A stretch of DNA of 64,000 nt from Telopea speciosissima (Eukaryota > Streptophyta > Magnoliopsida > Proteales > Proteaceae). Shown here one piece after another: positions 11,876 to 23,690 of the stretch. Each line of letters begins with the position of its first letter. The stretch's first letter is position 1. The stretch spans positions 24,220,698-24,284,697 of the forward strand of contig NC_057919.1 of NCBI RefSeq assembly GCF_018873765.1, read 5' to 3'. The position numbers were made by a program, and so were the translations under genes. Below the pieces are notes generated by a model. That model made no database searches and was not told the origin of the DNA. It saw only the letters and a list, made by a program, of their open reading frames with translations.

Positions 11876-12574
11876 CCTAAGGGTTGGTACAAAGCTCTCT
11901 CGTCCACTGTGGTATGATTTCTTTGGTGCAATAACTCTAACTCAATTTTTAGGCACGACCATTACACGCCTCAATTAGCTGTCCACCTCAATTTCAAGTT
12001 GGCACATGACTACTACACACCTCCATCCAACTTGCCTCAACCGGATATAATACATATTGCATTGTCTCTCCCTCCACTAAATTTTAGCAAGGTTAAACAT
12101 TGATGGATCATGTTTTAGATGTCTAGAGGCATTGGTTAATTTGGAGGCGATTTTTTATTTTACTGGAGGTTGAATGGTTTTTGCACACACAAAGGCATTG
12201 GTTTGTGTCTAGGCGCAGGAACCATGCTAATCACGTGATCGATTAGCGTTCTTTTTCCCAAAAAGAGAAGTATTGGGGGAGGGGGTAAGATAAAGTGCTC
12301 CATGCTTCTCAGAGCTTCTACCATTGGGTTGGTAGATGACTTGTGCCTGAGCTGGATAAGGTCTTCATCCAACGGTGAACAAAGTTCACTTGTAATGGTT
12401 GTTTAGTGAGATGTCCTCATTTGGGCCGTTACAGCTCAGTCTTGTTGCAAGTAAGATAAAAGGGACGAGAAGTGAAATTAGTTTTGAAAAGAGAGGAAAG
12501 CTTTGCACATTAACTCTATCATATCTAGTGAGTTAAAAAGGTGCCACACTAGCATTATTTCTTTATATATTTTG
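11876..12574. other. Spacer
   Basis: No gene, domain or complete mobile element recognised. Confidence 0.4.
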
Positions 12575-12786
12575 CCAAGATTTTAAAATGTGGGATCGTG
12601 GATGGAATCGATCAGTGACTTCATATTGGAATTGGCCGAAATTGGTCCTCAAGAACCCTAGAATCAGTCCTGAGATCCAAGAATACTAAATTTCTAGGGT
12701 TTTTGGGTGTGTATAGGCCATATCAGATTGGTCAGAATCGGTCACGACAGATTGATAAATCCAATTCCTGATTCTTAAAACCTTGG
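12575..12786. mobile_element. Small MITE-like element with terminal inverted repeats
   Basis: Starts CCAAGATTTTAAAAT and ends in the reverse complement of CCAAGGTTTTAAGAAT. The interior has GAATCGG-type words. No clean target duplication was found. Its right end was included in the tandem repeat that follows. Confidence 0.5.
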
Positions 12787-13005
12787 TCTTTACACTCTCT
12801 CCTGTTTTCTATCCGTTGATGAACATGACCAATTCACCAATCCAATTCTCAATTCTTAAAACCTTGGTCTTTACTTACTCTCTCTCGCTCTTCTATTTCC
12901 CTCCATTAATGAACCTGACCGATTCACCAATCCAATTCCCGATCTTAAAACCTTGGTCTTTACACTCTCTCTATTTTCCCTCCATTGATGAACCATCTGT
13001 TGCCC
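12773..13005. repeat. Tandem repeat of about 82-89 bp, nearly three units
   Basis: Each unit begins (T)TCTTAAAACCTTGGTCTTTAC, runs through a CT-rich tract and TTGATGAACCTGACC-like words, and ends near CCAATCCAATTC. The units differ by small changes. The repeat includes the end of the preceding MITE-like element. Confidence 0.75.
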
Positions 13006-13592
13006 TTTTCACTGACTTGCTCCCTACCCCGCTAGCTCAAATATCACCACTCATTTGATAATTATACTTTTGAGATGTAATATTTAAGCTTTGATTTTCA
13101 TTTTCTTTTTCTCTAATTCTTTTCAACTATAGGCCCATAACTCTCAAGTACCGGGGAATCGGTCGCCCTTGGCAAGATGGGAACTACGTTCCCTCTCTCG
13201 AACATATAGACCCGTTTTAATGTTCCTTTGAGGAGTTGTAGTTATTTAATATAGGGTGTTGGTTACAAAAAGAATTTTTTTGGTAAATATTACAAAAAGA
13301 ATTTATAACCATACATTTCTATAAGTTGATGTGTTAGTTACTTAAAGGGACAAAGATGTAAATTTACTACCATCTTTCTACCCCTACCTCTCTCTCTCTC
13401 TCTCTCTCCCTCTCTCTCTTTGCGTTTATTGGCTTCTAAGTTCTAACAGATGCATGAAGAGCTTCATACACCTCACAAGATTGAGGCGCTCCAGCCCGCA
13501 TCCTCTAGAATTTCGTGAACAAGCCAACAGATTCAATCACAACCATTAGTTTTTGAACCACATCGCTCCCTTCTAGTAGAAGTAGGGAGGGG
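13006..13592. other. Spacer with CT microsatellite
   Basis: No gene recognised. A CT-rich tract lies at 13387-13420. Confidence 0.4.
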
Positions 13593-13597
13593 CAGCG

Positions 13598-13819
13598 TGA
13601 TACGATCATAGGCTTTAGGGTATTCTGTTAGTTGTTAAGGGTAGATGGGTAATTTTATTAGATATGGCTTTATATAGTGTAAGGGGATCGGTTGTAAAGG
13701 GCATCAAGCATTATATGAAATCTCTTTTGTTCCTCTTCTTCTTCTAGGAGGTCTACTACGCCTTGAAGTAGCATCGGTTTCATCTTCATTCTTCCCTTCC
13801 CCTGAGAGAGTTCGTATCA
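13598..13819 (+). repeat. 5' LTR of the PIP1-carrying element
   Basis: Matches 15611-15829 with few substitutions and small indels. It contains a GTAAGGGGATCGG...GGGCATCAAGCA block and a TTCCTCTTCTTCTTCTAGG tract. Confidence 0.8.
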
Positions 13820-14573
13820 TTGGGGCTTTCATTGAGAGCTTCCTCCACCTCCATGGCCGAAGGAACTCGCTACCATCAACAGTAGTCTCTGTCCGAGATC
13901 CGCTTGCTCTTCGACTCCATTGATGCCAAGCTTTGCCGCCTCTTCCCTGCTTACTCTGCCTTAGCCCCTCACCTTCATCTTCTGTTCTACTAGCCACGTC
14001 TGCTTACTCCATCTTCTTCCCCTTCAATCGTTCTCTACTACCAAACCGAGATCTCGTCGTCCACCAATTCTCTCTCCCCTATCATGATTCCCCCACCCTT
14101 GCTTCCAACTCTGTCACTAACGACAATCACCGAGTTACCGGATGAAGAACTGCCAATACAGCCTGAGCCCTCTATCCCAGTCGATCCGAATCAGATCTAT
14201 CAATCTTATAATCCAATTGAATCAACGAACGTTGTAGGCCGAAGATATTAGTTGCTGCATATTTTGGAGAATGGAAAGGCTGGGTCCTTGAAATCACCAG
14301 AGGGTCTTAAGCAATGCTTTGCCAATTATGTTCCTTTATCTCCGATCAGCTTCTTGGAAAGAGTCGCCTGGGTTTGCCGAGATAGACACTATTGTTGGAT
14401 CTTCGTTCAATTTTTCCCAGATGCTTGATGGTGTTTACAGCGTGAATGTGTTTCCACCCATTCCGCCATGGCCACCACCGGAGCCACCACCACCTTTGCC
14501 CGCATCACAGGGTGTTTTATTTGTTGTGTTCAGAGCTTGTAGAGAAGAGAAGAACTGGAGGGAGAGAGAGGAA

Positions 14574-15110
14574 ATGGAAGGCAAGGAGGAAGATGTCAAG
14601 CTTGGAGTGAACAAGTACTCAGCAAGGTAGCCCATAAGAACTGCAGCACAGACAAACAAGGGCTAGAAGGAACCACTTACTGCTCCTTTATTTGAGGTTG
14701 GGGAGCTGCAATCATGGTCTTTTTGGAGAGCTGGAATCGTAAAGTTCATGGATACTTTCCTCTTCCTATACCTTACCGTCTTGGCTGTCATGATTGTGAA
14801 AAAGTCTCCTAACATGTGTTCCTCTATGGTTATTCAAGGTCTTGCTTGGGCCTTTTGGGGTATGATATTTGGCCTTGTCTATTGTACCATCGGCATCTCA
14901 GGAGGACACATCAACCCAACTGTGGCCTTCAGTTTGTTCTTGGCGAGGAAGTTGTCTCTGACGAGGGCAGTGTTCTAAATAGTGATACAATGCCTTGGGG
15001 CAATCTATGGTGCTGGTGTTGTGAAGGGATTTGAGAAGTCTAATTACAAGATGTTGAGTGGTGGAGTCAATGTCGTCAAACATGGATACATCAAGGGCGA
15101 TGGTTTGGGT
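14574..15110 (+). pseudogene. PIP1 aquaporin fragment captured by an LTR element
   Basis: A single frame from ATG 14574 reads MEGKEEDVKLGVNKYSAR, the PIP1 hallmark start, through the first membrane segments ([18 protein letters not shown]), the [20 protein letters not shown] segment with NPT in place of the first aquaporin NPA, and on to [16 protein letters not shown] and [11 protein letters not shown]. That is roughly the first 178 of about 286 residues. Three stops interrupt it (near 14628, 14666 and 14976) but no frameshift. The purine-rich bases just before the ATG may be the captured 5' UTR. The second half, with the second NPA, is absent. PIP1 proteins are plasma-membrane water channels; this copy cannot make one. 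Confidence 0.85.
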
Positions 15111-15173
15111 GCACGAAAACTATTTGATCAAATGCCAGACAATCATCTGCTCTTCCCAGAGATGTTCAAGTAG
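15105..15173 (+). pseudogene. Possible PPR-motif fragment fused to the PIP1 fragment
   Basis: At the point where PIP1 homology stops, the same open frame continues as [11 protein letters not shown], which is a near-canonical piece of a plant pentatricopeptide repeat. Only about 11 residues match before the frame becomes unrecognisable and stops at 15171-15173. It could be a second captured gene piece joined at the shared GLGA/GA-A residues, or chance. Confidence 0.3.
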
Positions 15174-15610
15174 CCCCCATTGAAGGATCAAAAGTCTGAG
15201 CAGCCAAGAACCATGCAAAGGGAGATCCGCTTCACAAGAACATTTCGATATTGAGCTTCTAGAACAAGGAGGAGAACACCATAGAAGCATTGAAGAGGAA
15301 GAAATAGTCCAAGACTTGAAAGCCAAAGTAGCTACCATGGAAATACAGGTAGACATACTAAGACAGAGCCTACGAATCATGAACAATAAGAAAAGGGGAC
15401 CCATGTTAGTGAGGGTCTCACTTAGAACCTTGCACATGTAAATTTAGATGTGAAAGCTGCGAAGAGAAAGAAGCTATATGCTTTCAAATTGAAGAACATG
15501 TTTGAGCAATTGGAAGTCACACAAAATAAGCGACATCCTACATTGACCACCACTTGTTTGTGATATTGTTCGAACCTTGAGGACAAGGTTTTGTCCAAAG
15601 GGGATGGCAA

Positions 15611-15829
15611 TTATATGATCATAGGCTTTAGGGTATTCTGTTTGTTGTTAAGGGTAGATGGATAATTTTATTAGATATGGCTTTATATAGTGTAAGGGGA
15701 TCGGTTGTAAAGGGCATCAAGCAATATATGAAATCTTTGTTCCTCTTCTTCTTCTAGGAGGTCTGCTACACCTCGAAGTAGTGTTGATTTCATCTTCGTT
15801 CTTCCCTTCCCCTGAGCGAGTTTGTATCG
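15611..15829 (+). repeat. 3' LTR of the PIP1-carrying element
   Basis: Pairs with 13598-13819; preceded by the polypurine tract at about 15596-15607. Confidence 0.8.
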
Positions 15830-15834
15830 CAACG

Positions 15835-17083
15835 ATTGATGGGGGCTTACAGCAGCGGGGAGAGTGGAGTGCGGAGTTTGCACACTCATGAATTTAGGCC
15901 AAAACCCTAGGTGGGTTCATCAACCTTGACCATGTCCACAAAACCCTAGTTGGGTTTCATATGAAACCCCCTCTATAAGGTAAACTCAGCACAGAACGGA
16001 CTAAAGCTTCTTCTCTCTAAGAGGCAATATATATTTACTGATACTTTCCTACATTAAAACTTTTACCTCTCCTTCTCCCCTGCTATTTTAAAATGCCCAA
16101 ATCACCCTTCCTTATTCACCTGTTAACTGATTTATCATCTTTCTTCCTTTTTATTACTTTTTCTTTCATTTTTCTCTCCTTCTCCCTCCCCAACCCCCTC
16201 ATCCTCTCTCACCCTGCCCCTGCTCTGTAACCCCGCCCTACCCTCCCGTATCCTTGCCCAACTAATTATAAACACATTGTGACGGTGGAATTAAACATTA
16301 ATGGGTTGTGATCAAAGAGTGAATAGAAATCTCAATAATGAAAACGCTATCTACTTGTGCATGGTTTCCAGTCCATACACCATCGTCGAAGTTCTGTGCA
16401 TTGCTATGGCGTCATAGTGAAACTTTAACAGCTTGGGACCATACCCGACGTTTCATTTTCTTTCTAGCTTCCAAATAAGGTTTTGCCACTTTCTTTGGGC
16501 CTTCTGGTGGCTTCTGCTGCAGACGTTGTATTCCATTAAAGGAATGCGAGAATACTTTTTGTGAATTGGTGGGTGACAGGTCGAACACATCATCCAACCG
16601 GAGATGTGCAGCAATTGCGTTGACAGATCAGATTGCTCTCCATTCTGTGACCACCTGCGTTCTTGCGTTCCCAAAAAAACAAAATTGTAGCTGGGTACAA
16701 GCTTGGTTTAGGTCTATGACAATAAATCTCCAATCTAAGGGACAAACCCTATAAATGTACATCGTTCATGGGTATGAGCAAGATTTTGCATCAACAAAAA
16801 AGGAATTATTTATAGATGATGCTCCTAAAAAATAGTTTCAAGTTAACCAAAAATCCCTAGAAGGTTAAGGGGTTTTGGGATTAAAACACTGAAGAGAATT
16901 ATCTCGATTCTCATAGGCGTGAAGACGAACATATTGGTGAGATTGAAGCAGAAACCTAACCTGATACTTCTCCATAGAGGATGAAGATCTACAGGGATGG
17001 AGGTAACCAAATGACACCAACAATATCACACAACAAAATCTAACCAACGAGAAATATGTTGGAAACATCTTGCTCTATAGAGG
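15835..17083. other. Spacer with two unrecognised minus-strand frames
   Basis: Mostly AT-rich. Minus frame 17068-16865 starts MFPTYFSLVRFCCVILLVSF, like a secretory signal peptide, and reaches a plausible donor (CAG|GTTAGG) after MEKYQ. Minus frame 16597-16412 (61 codons, basic C-terminal half) lies 270 bp downstream. They could be exons of a small decayed secreted-protein gene, but I recognise no family and cannot connect them with confidence. Confidence 0.2.
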
Positions 17084-17215
17084 GTGGGCCTTGGTGCAAC
17101 GGTACTGTTGCTCCATTGCGACCAAGTGGTCATGGATTCGAGTCTAGAAACAACCTCTCTGAAAAAGCAGGGGTAAGGCTGCATACATTATGACCCTCCC
17201 TAGACAGAGGGGTAA
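17084..17215 (+). mobile_element. Au-like SINE
   Basis: Carries a Pol III box A-like segment (TGGTGCAACGGT, 17092-17103) and box B (GGATTCGAGTC, 17134-17144), followed by AACCTCTCTGAAAAAGCAGG and GGTAAGGCTGCATACAT...GACCCTCCC, the body typical of the Au SINE family found across flowering plants. The 3' end and target duplication were not resolved. Confidence 0.75.
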
Positions 17216-17878
17216 CATGGGAATTTTAAAATAATAGGGGAGAAGGATAGGTGAAACTTTTCCTTTCTGGGGGAATAAAAAAAAAAAAAAGTTTAGCATA
17301 GGAGACTTTGAGTAAATATAGGGTGAGTATAGGGGTGTGATAGCATTTGCCTCTCTTTGATGGTCAAACGTGGGATTCTTATAAAAGATATTGCCAAGAA
17401 TCAAAAGAGTAAGGAAGACAACTTAGGAAAAAAAAAAAGAAGGCAGCTTCAAAGATAATGCATAATTGCAATTTGGGGAAGGGAGAGTGAAAGAATAAAG
17501 AGAAGCTTGCAAAGTCATAATATTGTAATGAATAATCTTTGTTGTTTTAAGATGTTGTAACATAGATAAATGCATGCTTTGAGTGGTGTCCTTCGCTTTA
17601 GATTCTGGAGTCTGAAATTGTTAGGTTTGGGTGTGTCTTGTATTCTACGGGTCTACATAATTATTATTTGGCTTGTTTTGTATTTAGGTCTAGTTTTGGG
17701 TCCATTATATGTACGGGGTAAAATTGTAATCATTCAAGGGCTAGGGTTTTTGGGTTCCCAATATATTGTCTTTGTGATTAAAACTTAAACACTAATGAAA
17801 GGGATCTCACTTTGAAAGGTGGAGAGTGTTTTTTCAGATTTATTGGAAAATCTATGGTTCTCTCAGGTGGCTGTAGGT
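17216..17878. other. Spacer left of the large LTR element
   Basis: No gene or complete element recognised. Confidence 0.4.
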
Positions 17879-17883
17879 ATTCG

Positions 17884-20678
17884 TGTCACGCCCCCATCCC
17901 AACAAGGGATAAAATACATTATAAGGGGTGACTAGGACAACGCTTGTCATCCTACTAAGCGCCAGGATCAACGACACGGTGTCCCAACGCATCATAACTA
18001 ATATTAAAATATAATATCGAGTGCGGAAAGGGAAATATTACATTCCAAATGATCGATGAGTTTTGCGAAGCGTATAAAATCAATAGTTACAAGATGATCA
18101 AAGCCTAGATGATAAATACCGTAGTTAATCCATTTTTCATTACCATCTAATAATGATTAAGAAGGGTATACAATAAATGCTTTTACATGGGCCTACGCCC
18201 TAAAATAAACAAAAGGGAACAAGTCCCAAGAATTCTCACGGCCCGTAGGCGCAATCGTCACAAGGACACCGTTGCCATGTTCCTCTAACACGACTTCCGG
18301 CTCCTCCGTACCGCATCATAATCTAAAAAATTGTGTACACGAGGGGTTAGCTCTCCAGGCAGTGAGGGGATGGGGATGCACAAACACACAATTCACATAG
18401 TCCAATGATGCATGCATATGTTAAGTAAATTTTCCACCTAACATCACAACTAAGTCGAGGTATATGCTCTGTGACAACTCGGGAGACACTGTGGGTCACT
18501 TAACTTATCGCCACAATGAAACCTCAATTGTCACGTGGGACCTACACCGATCGAAGCCTCCAAGACCACTCGGTGGCGGACCCGATAACCAATACTACCA
18601 TGATGGCCTCTCCCACCTCCACGAGAATCCGGTGTGCGATTACCCAACACCTAAACCCCTGTTGGTAAGGGTCGTAGCATAAGGGTGTAAAATCCTAGCC
18701 ACGACTACATGCAAGTCCTATCGTCCCGAGAGGTAATCGGGCGCATCAACTTTTCATCTGGTTTAGTGCCGGTTACACAAGACGGCACGGCAGCATACGA
18801 TTCAACATGACATTCAACATAATTTTTCATAAATGTATATAGTGTTAGGGTTCCGGACCGAGACCCATCAAAGTAAAACATCTCCAATTAACATCATAAC
18901 ATTCATATATAAAAGTATGCAATATGCGCAAGCATGCTTAATAATTTATAATGATGACATAATATACAATGCAATAATAATATCAAGCCCAAACAACCAA
19001 ACCCACTCACAATATGTGTTATGCCCCAATGTTATGAGTTGTCGCCTCGATCAAGCAATAAGCCACAAGATGAATATATTAACCTAAACAAAGAGTGAAA
19101 TAAGGTTAAACGAGCGAAGGGAAAGGATCCCCAAAGGTCTCCCATAATCACTTAAGTATAAGGTTTCGAGAAACAAAGTGGTTGCGAGGAGTGGTTTCAT
19201 GCCCAAATTCGCAACCACATGTAAATCCTAGGAAATCGGGAGTTCGGGACAATTTTAGTCAAGGTCGGATGCGGATGTGGTTTTGAAAACTGAAACCGAG
19301 TGTAAATCCGAACTTCACAGGGGCTCAGGACAATTTTAGTCAAGGTCGGATGCGGATGTGGTTTGAAAATCAAGAGTGTAAATCCGAGCCACAGGGCCTT
19401 CTCGGGAAGGTAATTTCGGGGTGGTTTCTTGCTAGGGATTCATTTTCCAAGGGGTTTAAAGGTAGGGAGGCTTCAAGAAAGCTTCCTCCAAGGTCCATTA
19501 GGGTTCTAAGACCTCATTAGGTCCATGTAATCCCATGGATTTAAGAGGGAAAACAAAGAGAACCTAAATTAGGACATAATAGGGTAGAAACCTTAAATTT
19601 CCTAAATGGAAAGAAGATTACTTAGGCTTAGGGCTTGTAATGGAGTGAAATAACTCCACCATAGTCTAGGTTTAGAGGTTCCATCGATTCCTTGGGTTCT
19701 AAGAGAACCCTAGGTCGAATCTCTCCCATTTTCCAAACCTCAAAACTCAAAATAGATGAAGAGATGTGGGTTTCAATGGCTTACCTTCCCCAATGTAGAA
19801 AAGCTCCACAAGGTGAGGTTCCAAGCCTTCAACCAAGCTTTTCCATTCCTCCTTCTCCTTTTTTTCCTTCCTTCTTTCTTCTTTCCTTCCTTCTTCTTTC
19901 TTCTTTCTTCTTTCTCTCCTCTTTCTCTCCTCCACGATTTAGGTTAGATGGGAGAAGAAATGAAAATGAATGCTTCTCCCCCTTTGTCTTATTTATAGAA
20001 AATGGGCTTGGGTCCTTTAAGTTAAATGGGTCAAATAGCTAAATGGGTACTTTAAGTTAAATGGGTCAAATAGCTAAATGGGTGGATCCAAGATAAATGG
20101 GTCATTAGGCCAAATGGATAGTTTAAGTTAAATGGGTCAAGAGGGCTTAATGGGTTGACCCATGGTCTTATTTAGGAGTAAAGGAATGGGTTAACCCATC
20201 TTTGGGTCAAATAGAGTTAGATGGACCCTCAGGTTAAATTGCCACTTAAGCCCAATGGGCCTCTTAAGCTAATGGGCATGCCCACTAGTTATAATTAGGA
20301 AAGAACCTAATTAAAAGATGAGCCCACATGATATGGGTATAATTGCTCTTCACGCGTTTCCCAGGGCAAGTGGGACCCACAAATAGAATATTCCCAACTC
20401 AACTAAAATAGCCAGGCGGTCCAAATCTTGACCTGCACTTCGAGGGCATCGAGGGAAAAGGTAAATAAATAAACTTAAGGGCTAGAACTTACTATTTCCT
20501 TGTCATGGTTTGTCCCCCATGACCCGAATAGTTTCCTCCACGGGTAAACCCCTTCGTGGTCAATAATTTTGTAGTGGTTTGACCACTAGTGAGAACAGCT
20601 CACCGGCATACGTGGCGATGATAACCACACGTCACGGAAAAAAATAAAAATTAATTATGATCCGGTGCGGGTATAACA
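17884..20678 (-). repeat. Left LTR (3' LTR in element sense)
   Basis: 2,795 bp. Contains two units of an internal repeat of about 80 bp (19245-19400), a CT-rich tract (19850-19930), and a TTAAGTTAAATGGGTCAAAT repeat (20016-20130). Long AT-rich stretches are identical to the right LTR. Confidence 0.88.
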
Positions 20679-23600
20679 TCCTCCCCACCTTACAAGAAAT
20701 TTCGTCCCAAATTTGGCGACTAGGGTCTCAAGTGATAAGGATTGTTGGATAACAACATCCCAAGTCACCCACATCTTGAACTAAGTCAAAGGTCGGGTCA
20801 AGATGAGGCGGTGCCTACGTGGCACAAACAAGTCAGGTTCCACAATTCTCTTTTCCTTACGGTCACATTACCACGGGGTGTGGTTCACAATAACCCTAGA
20901 AAAACAGGGTTCTAACTACTAAGTTAAGTCTCAAGGAATAGAGTTCCCTAAATCTTCCGGATCGGGTGATACCATTCTAGCCTTCACTACTCGTGGAGTC
21001 TTGGGTTACGGGATTTAACTTGTCCATGTCCCAACATAGGGTTCACATTCTAAAGGCTTTCACATCGGTTGTCTCATTACCTAACCCAACTTTAGAATGA
21101 TTTGGAATATTGATGGAATCTCCTATTGTTCACTCCGATAAAGAGAGGAACGCATTTGGTGATCCATTACCCCATTCATATCTGTCGTTGGAGAAGGTTT
21201 TGTTACATCCTTCGATTTTAGCTTTCACAACCTTTAAACCTATAACACAATTATCCCACAGGAAAGAGTCCACATCGGTCCTCTTTCGAGAACCAACAAC
21301 CTTTACTAGCTTTTGTCCAAGTCAACTCTTCAAGCGGTCTCCATAATTTAACCTATCCGGTCATTAAATTCATTATTGATTACCCTAAGGTTTGGTCAAC
21401 CAAGGTCGGGGCTCCAACTAGTTTCACAAAGAAGGTCGAGGTAAGTCATACTTGTAGTACCGGAGAATCACTCTAGTCACACAAGTCCAGGGTTCTAAGG
21501 GATATCTATATATATTTATCACACCAATATGTAGGCATAGATTCAATAATTACATTCAAATCCCTATGGACATATCTGTCATCTAGGTCAATCCACAAGA
21601 ACAAGAAGTTCTAAGTACGGTTCACTAAGTCTCTTTTTTTTTGGAAAGTCAAATCACGGTGTAGGACTTTCTCTATGGGTCTAAACAAGGTTTGGATGGA
21701 CCAAGTAAAGTTCAAATAGAGTCGTCACTAGCTTGAGGTGTTATGAATGACTTCCAAATACACGTGACCTTCATGGCTTACTCAAATAAACCAGTCTATT
21801 ACTTTCCTTTCCTACGCACCCCATTGAGGGTCTCTACCCATATAGGTTTAGGTTTCCTATCCATAAGGTCCTAGGGTCTTTAAATTCATAGGATCGAAGG
21901 TCTTTATCCTCAAAGGTAACTCTTCTCCTTTTATGTAAGAGAGGAGTCAGCGGTTACCAATGCCTGCTACTTTTTATTAGCTGGCCTGATCAGATACAAG
22001 TCCTAACCTCTTTCAATTCAAGGTATTGACTAGACTTAGGTGGTTCCCACAAATGGGTCACACAACGGGGTGTCCGATCTAGGGTATAGGCACATAATCA
22101 TCACATATAAGTGTAGTCAAAGGTCTCCAAAACAAGCTAAAAATCCTAAAAGAAATCGGGTGGACTCACGAGCGGTGTCGTACTCTGGGTCCGTTCGTGG
22201 CTCCTCTGCGAAAATAGGGAGAGCGAGACTAACGGGCGGATGTGGAATGCAAATCCGTTCGTTTGTCCAATCTCAAAAGTCTCAATGGCCGAGAGGGTGT
22301 AAGTCAAACGGTTTACGGACGGATGCATGAGTGTGGATCCGTTCGTTGATCGCATGATTTATAATGATAATTTCAAGTTTTATGCGGAGCGGATTCACGA
22401 TAAGTGGATTCGCTCGTTCGTTCATTTGCAGAAATTTAACATAATAGAGCCGCGAGTTTTAAAACTCACTTTTGGCTCCAAAGAAAGGAACATAACCGCG
22501 AGGAGAAAAAGCTCTCACGGGGACTTCCGTTCAAGCTTCCCTCGGGTGGTTTTCTCGTAATCTTAAGCCTCGGGTTTAACTCTCACTTGTTCAAGATATG
22601 GCTTTCTTCCCATTTCTACTTTCTCTTTTCTTAGATTTGGGATGAATCATCTCAAGTTGTGATCATGTCTTGATTTTGCTTGTAATCCCATAGCCATGTA
22701 CACCAAATCCATACCAAAATTGATTGGCGAAACTAGGGTTTTGGGTGTAATCAAGTCCTATTTGATCGATGGCACTAAGTTGTTGGATCCTTGTTTGATT
22801 ATTGCATCTTTTATAAATTTCAAGTCTTTGCAAGTATTTTAGAGATTACCACTATCTTGTCATGTCTAGTTGAATTTTACTTGGATTATGCCCAGGTTTT
22901 GGTTGTGGTAAAATCCTCAATTCATAATATTTTGGAGAAACTCTTCAAGTTCAAATCTAATTCTTTTACATGTCATAAAATTTCATAGAAATTTATCACG
23001 TTGTCTTATCTTCAAGCATATTCTCTTGTATACATAATTATTGATAAAATCCTTAGAATCTTTCCTCTTTTCCTCAAATAAATAATTCTTGTCTCTTGTT
23101 GGGGTATTTTCATCCAATAACTTGCTTGTTTGATATTGGTTGGGATGTAAAGTAGTCAAAAGTATATGTTGTTCACATTGATCTCATTATTCACATCCAC
23201 GCATTAGGAATCTCACATGGATTTTTACATGTGCATTGATCTTATTCATTTCTCTTCACTCCAAACATCTTCCTATGGTTATCGTGTCTCATTTTCCCTT
23301 ATATGCTCTTGTCACAATATAATTTTCACATCTTGTAGACATTTCACTTCTATACTTTTATTTGCCAAGATAAAGCTTAAGTTACCGGGGTAAGATATGC
23401 CACAAGAGGGGCGAGGGAAACATCAAATAGAGGTAATAAAAGCCTAACATAGGTTGGTTCATCAAGACAGGCAAGAAAATCCTTTCGGCATGGGCGGTTT
23501 TAGGTGTGGTTTGGTAAGTTGCAACCACAGGTAAATCCGAGCTTTCCAGAACCAATTTTGTTATTAGAAATTCACGATTCTCGTCGGTTTCACAAAATTG

Positions 23601-23690
23601 AATCCACGAATGAAACCGCATGGCCCAAAAATTAAAATTTTAAAACCCACGACTTAGAGGTTTATTTCCCTCCTTCAAAAAAAACACAAC
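20679..23690. other. Non-coding interior of the large LTR element, left part
   Basis: No frame shows a retroelement domain. Between about 22180 and 22430 a GTCCGTTCGT/ATCCGTTCGT word recurs four times with small changes. Words of the LTR internal repeat (GCAACCACAGGTAAATCCGA) reappear near 23521. Confidence 0.5.

Larger units (their letters stand above)
13598..15829 (+). mobile_element. Small non-autonomous LTR retrotransposon carrying a PIP1 gene fragment
   Basis: 2,232 bp. The LTRs (13598-13819 and 15611-15829) are about 220 bp and alike over their whole length; the 5' copy runs TGATA...TATCA. Flanks CAGCG (13593-13597) and CAACG (15830-15834) match at 4 of 5 positions, as in a 5 bp target duplication. 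A purine-rich tract AAAGGGGATGG precedes the 3' LTR, preceded by a CTTGAGGACAAGGTT tract typical of plant Gypsy elements, which fixes the plus orientation. There is no integrase, reverse transcriptase or RNase H. The interior holds gag-like sequence (13850-14230), then a PIP1 aquaporin fragment (14574-15110), then a charged, possibly coiled-coil frame (15230-15440). It must have been mobilised by another element. Confidence 0.8.

Noticed and set aside
17084..17215. tRNA gene
   Set aside because: Box A and box B are present but no cloverleaf or CCA-compatible acceptor stem could be drawn; the 3' body identifies a SINE.
19692..20042. Frames of up to 116 codons in the LTR (and the counterpart at 27852-28151)
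   Set aside because: They run through a CT-rich low-complexity tract and are not maintained as genes; shared only because the LTRs are copies.
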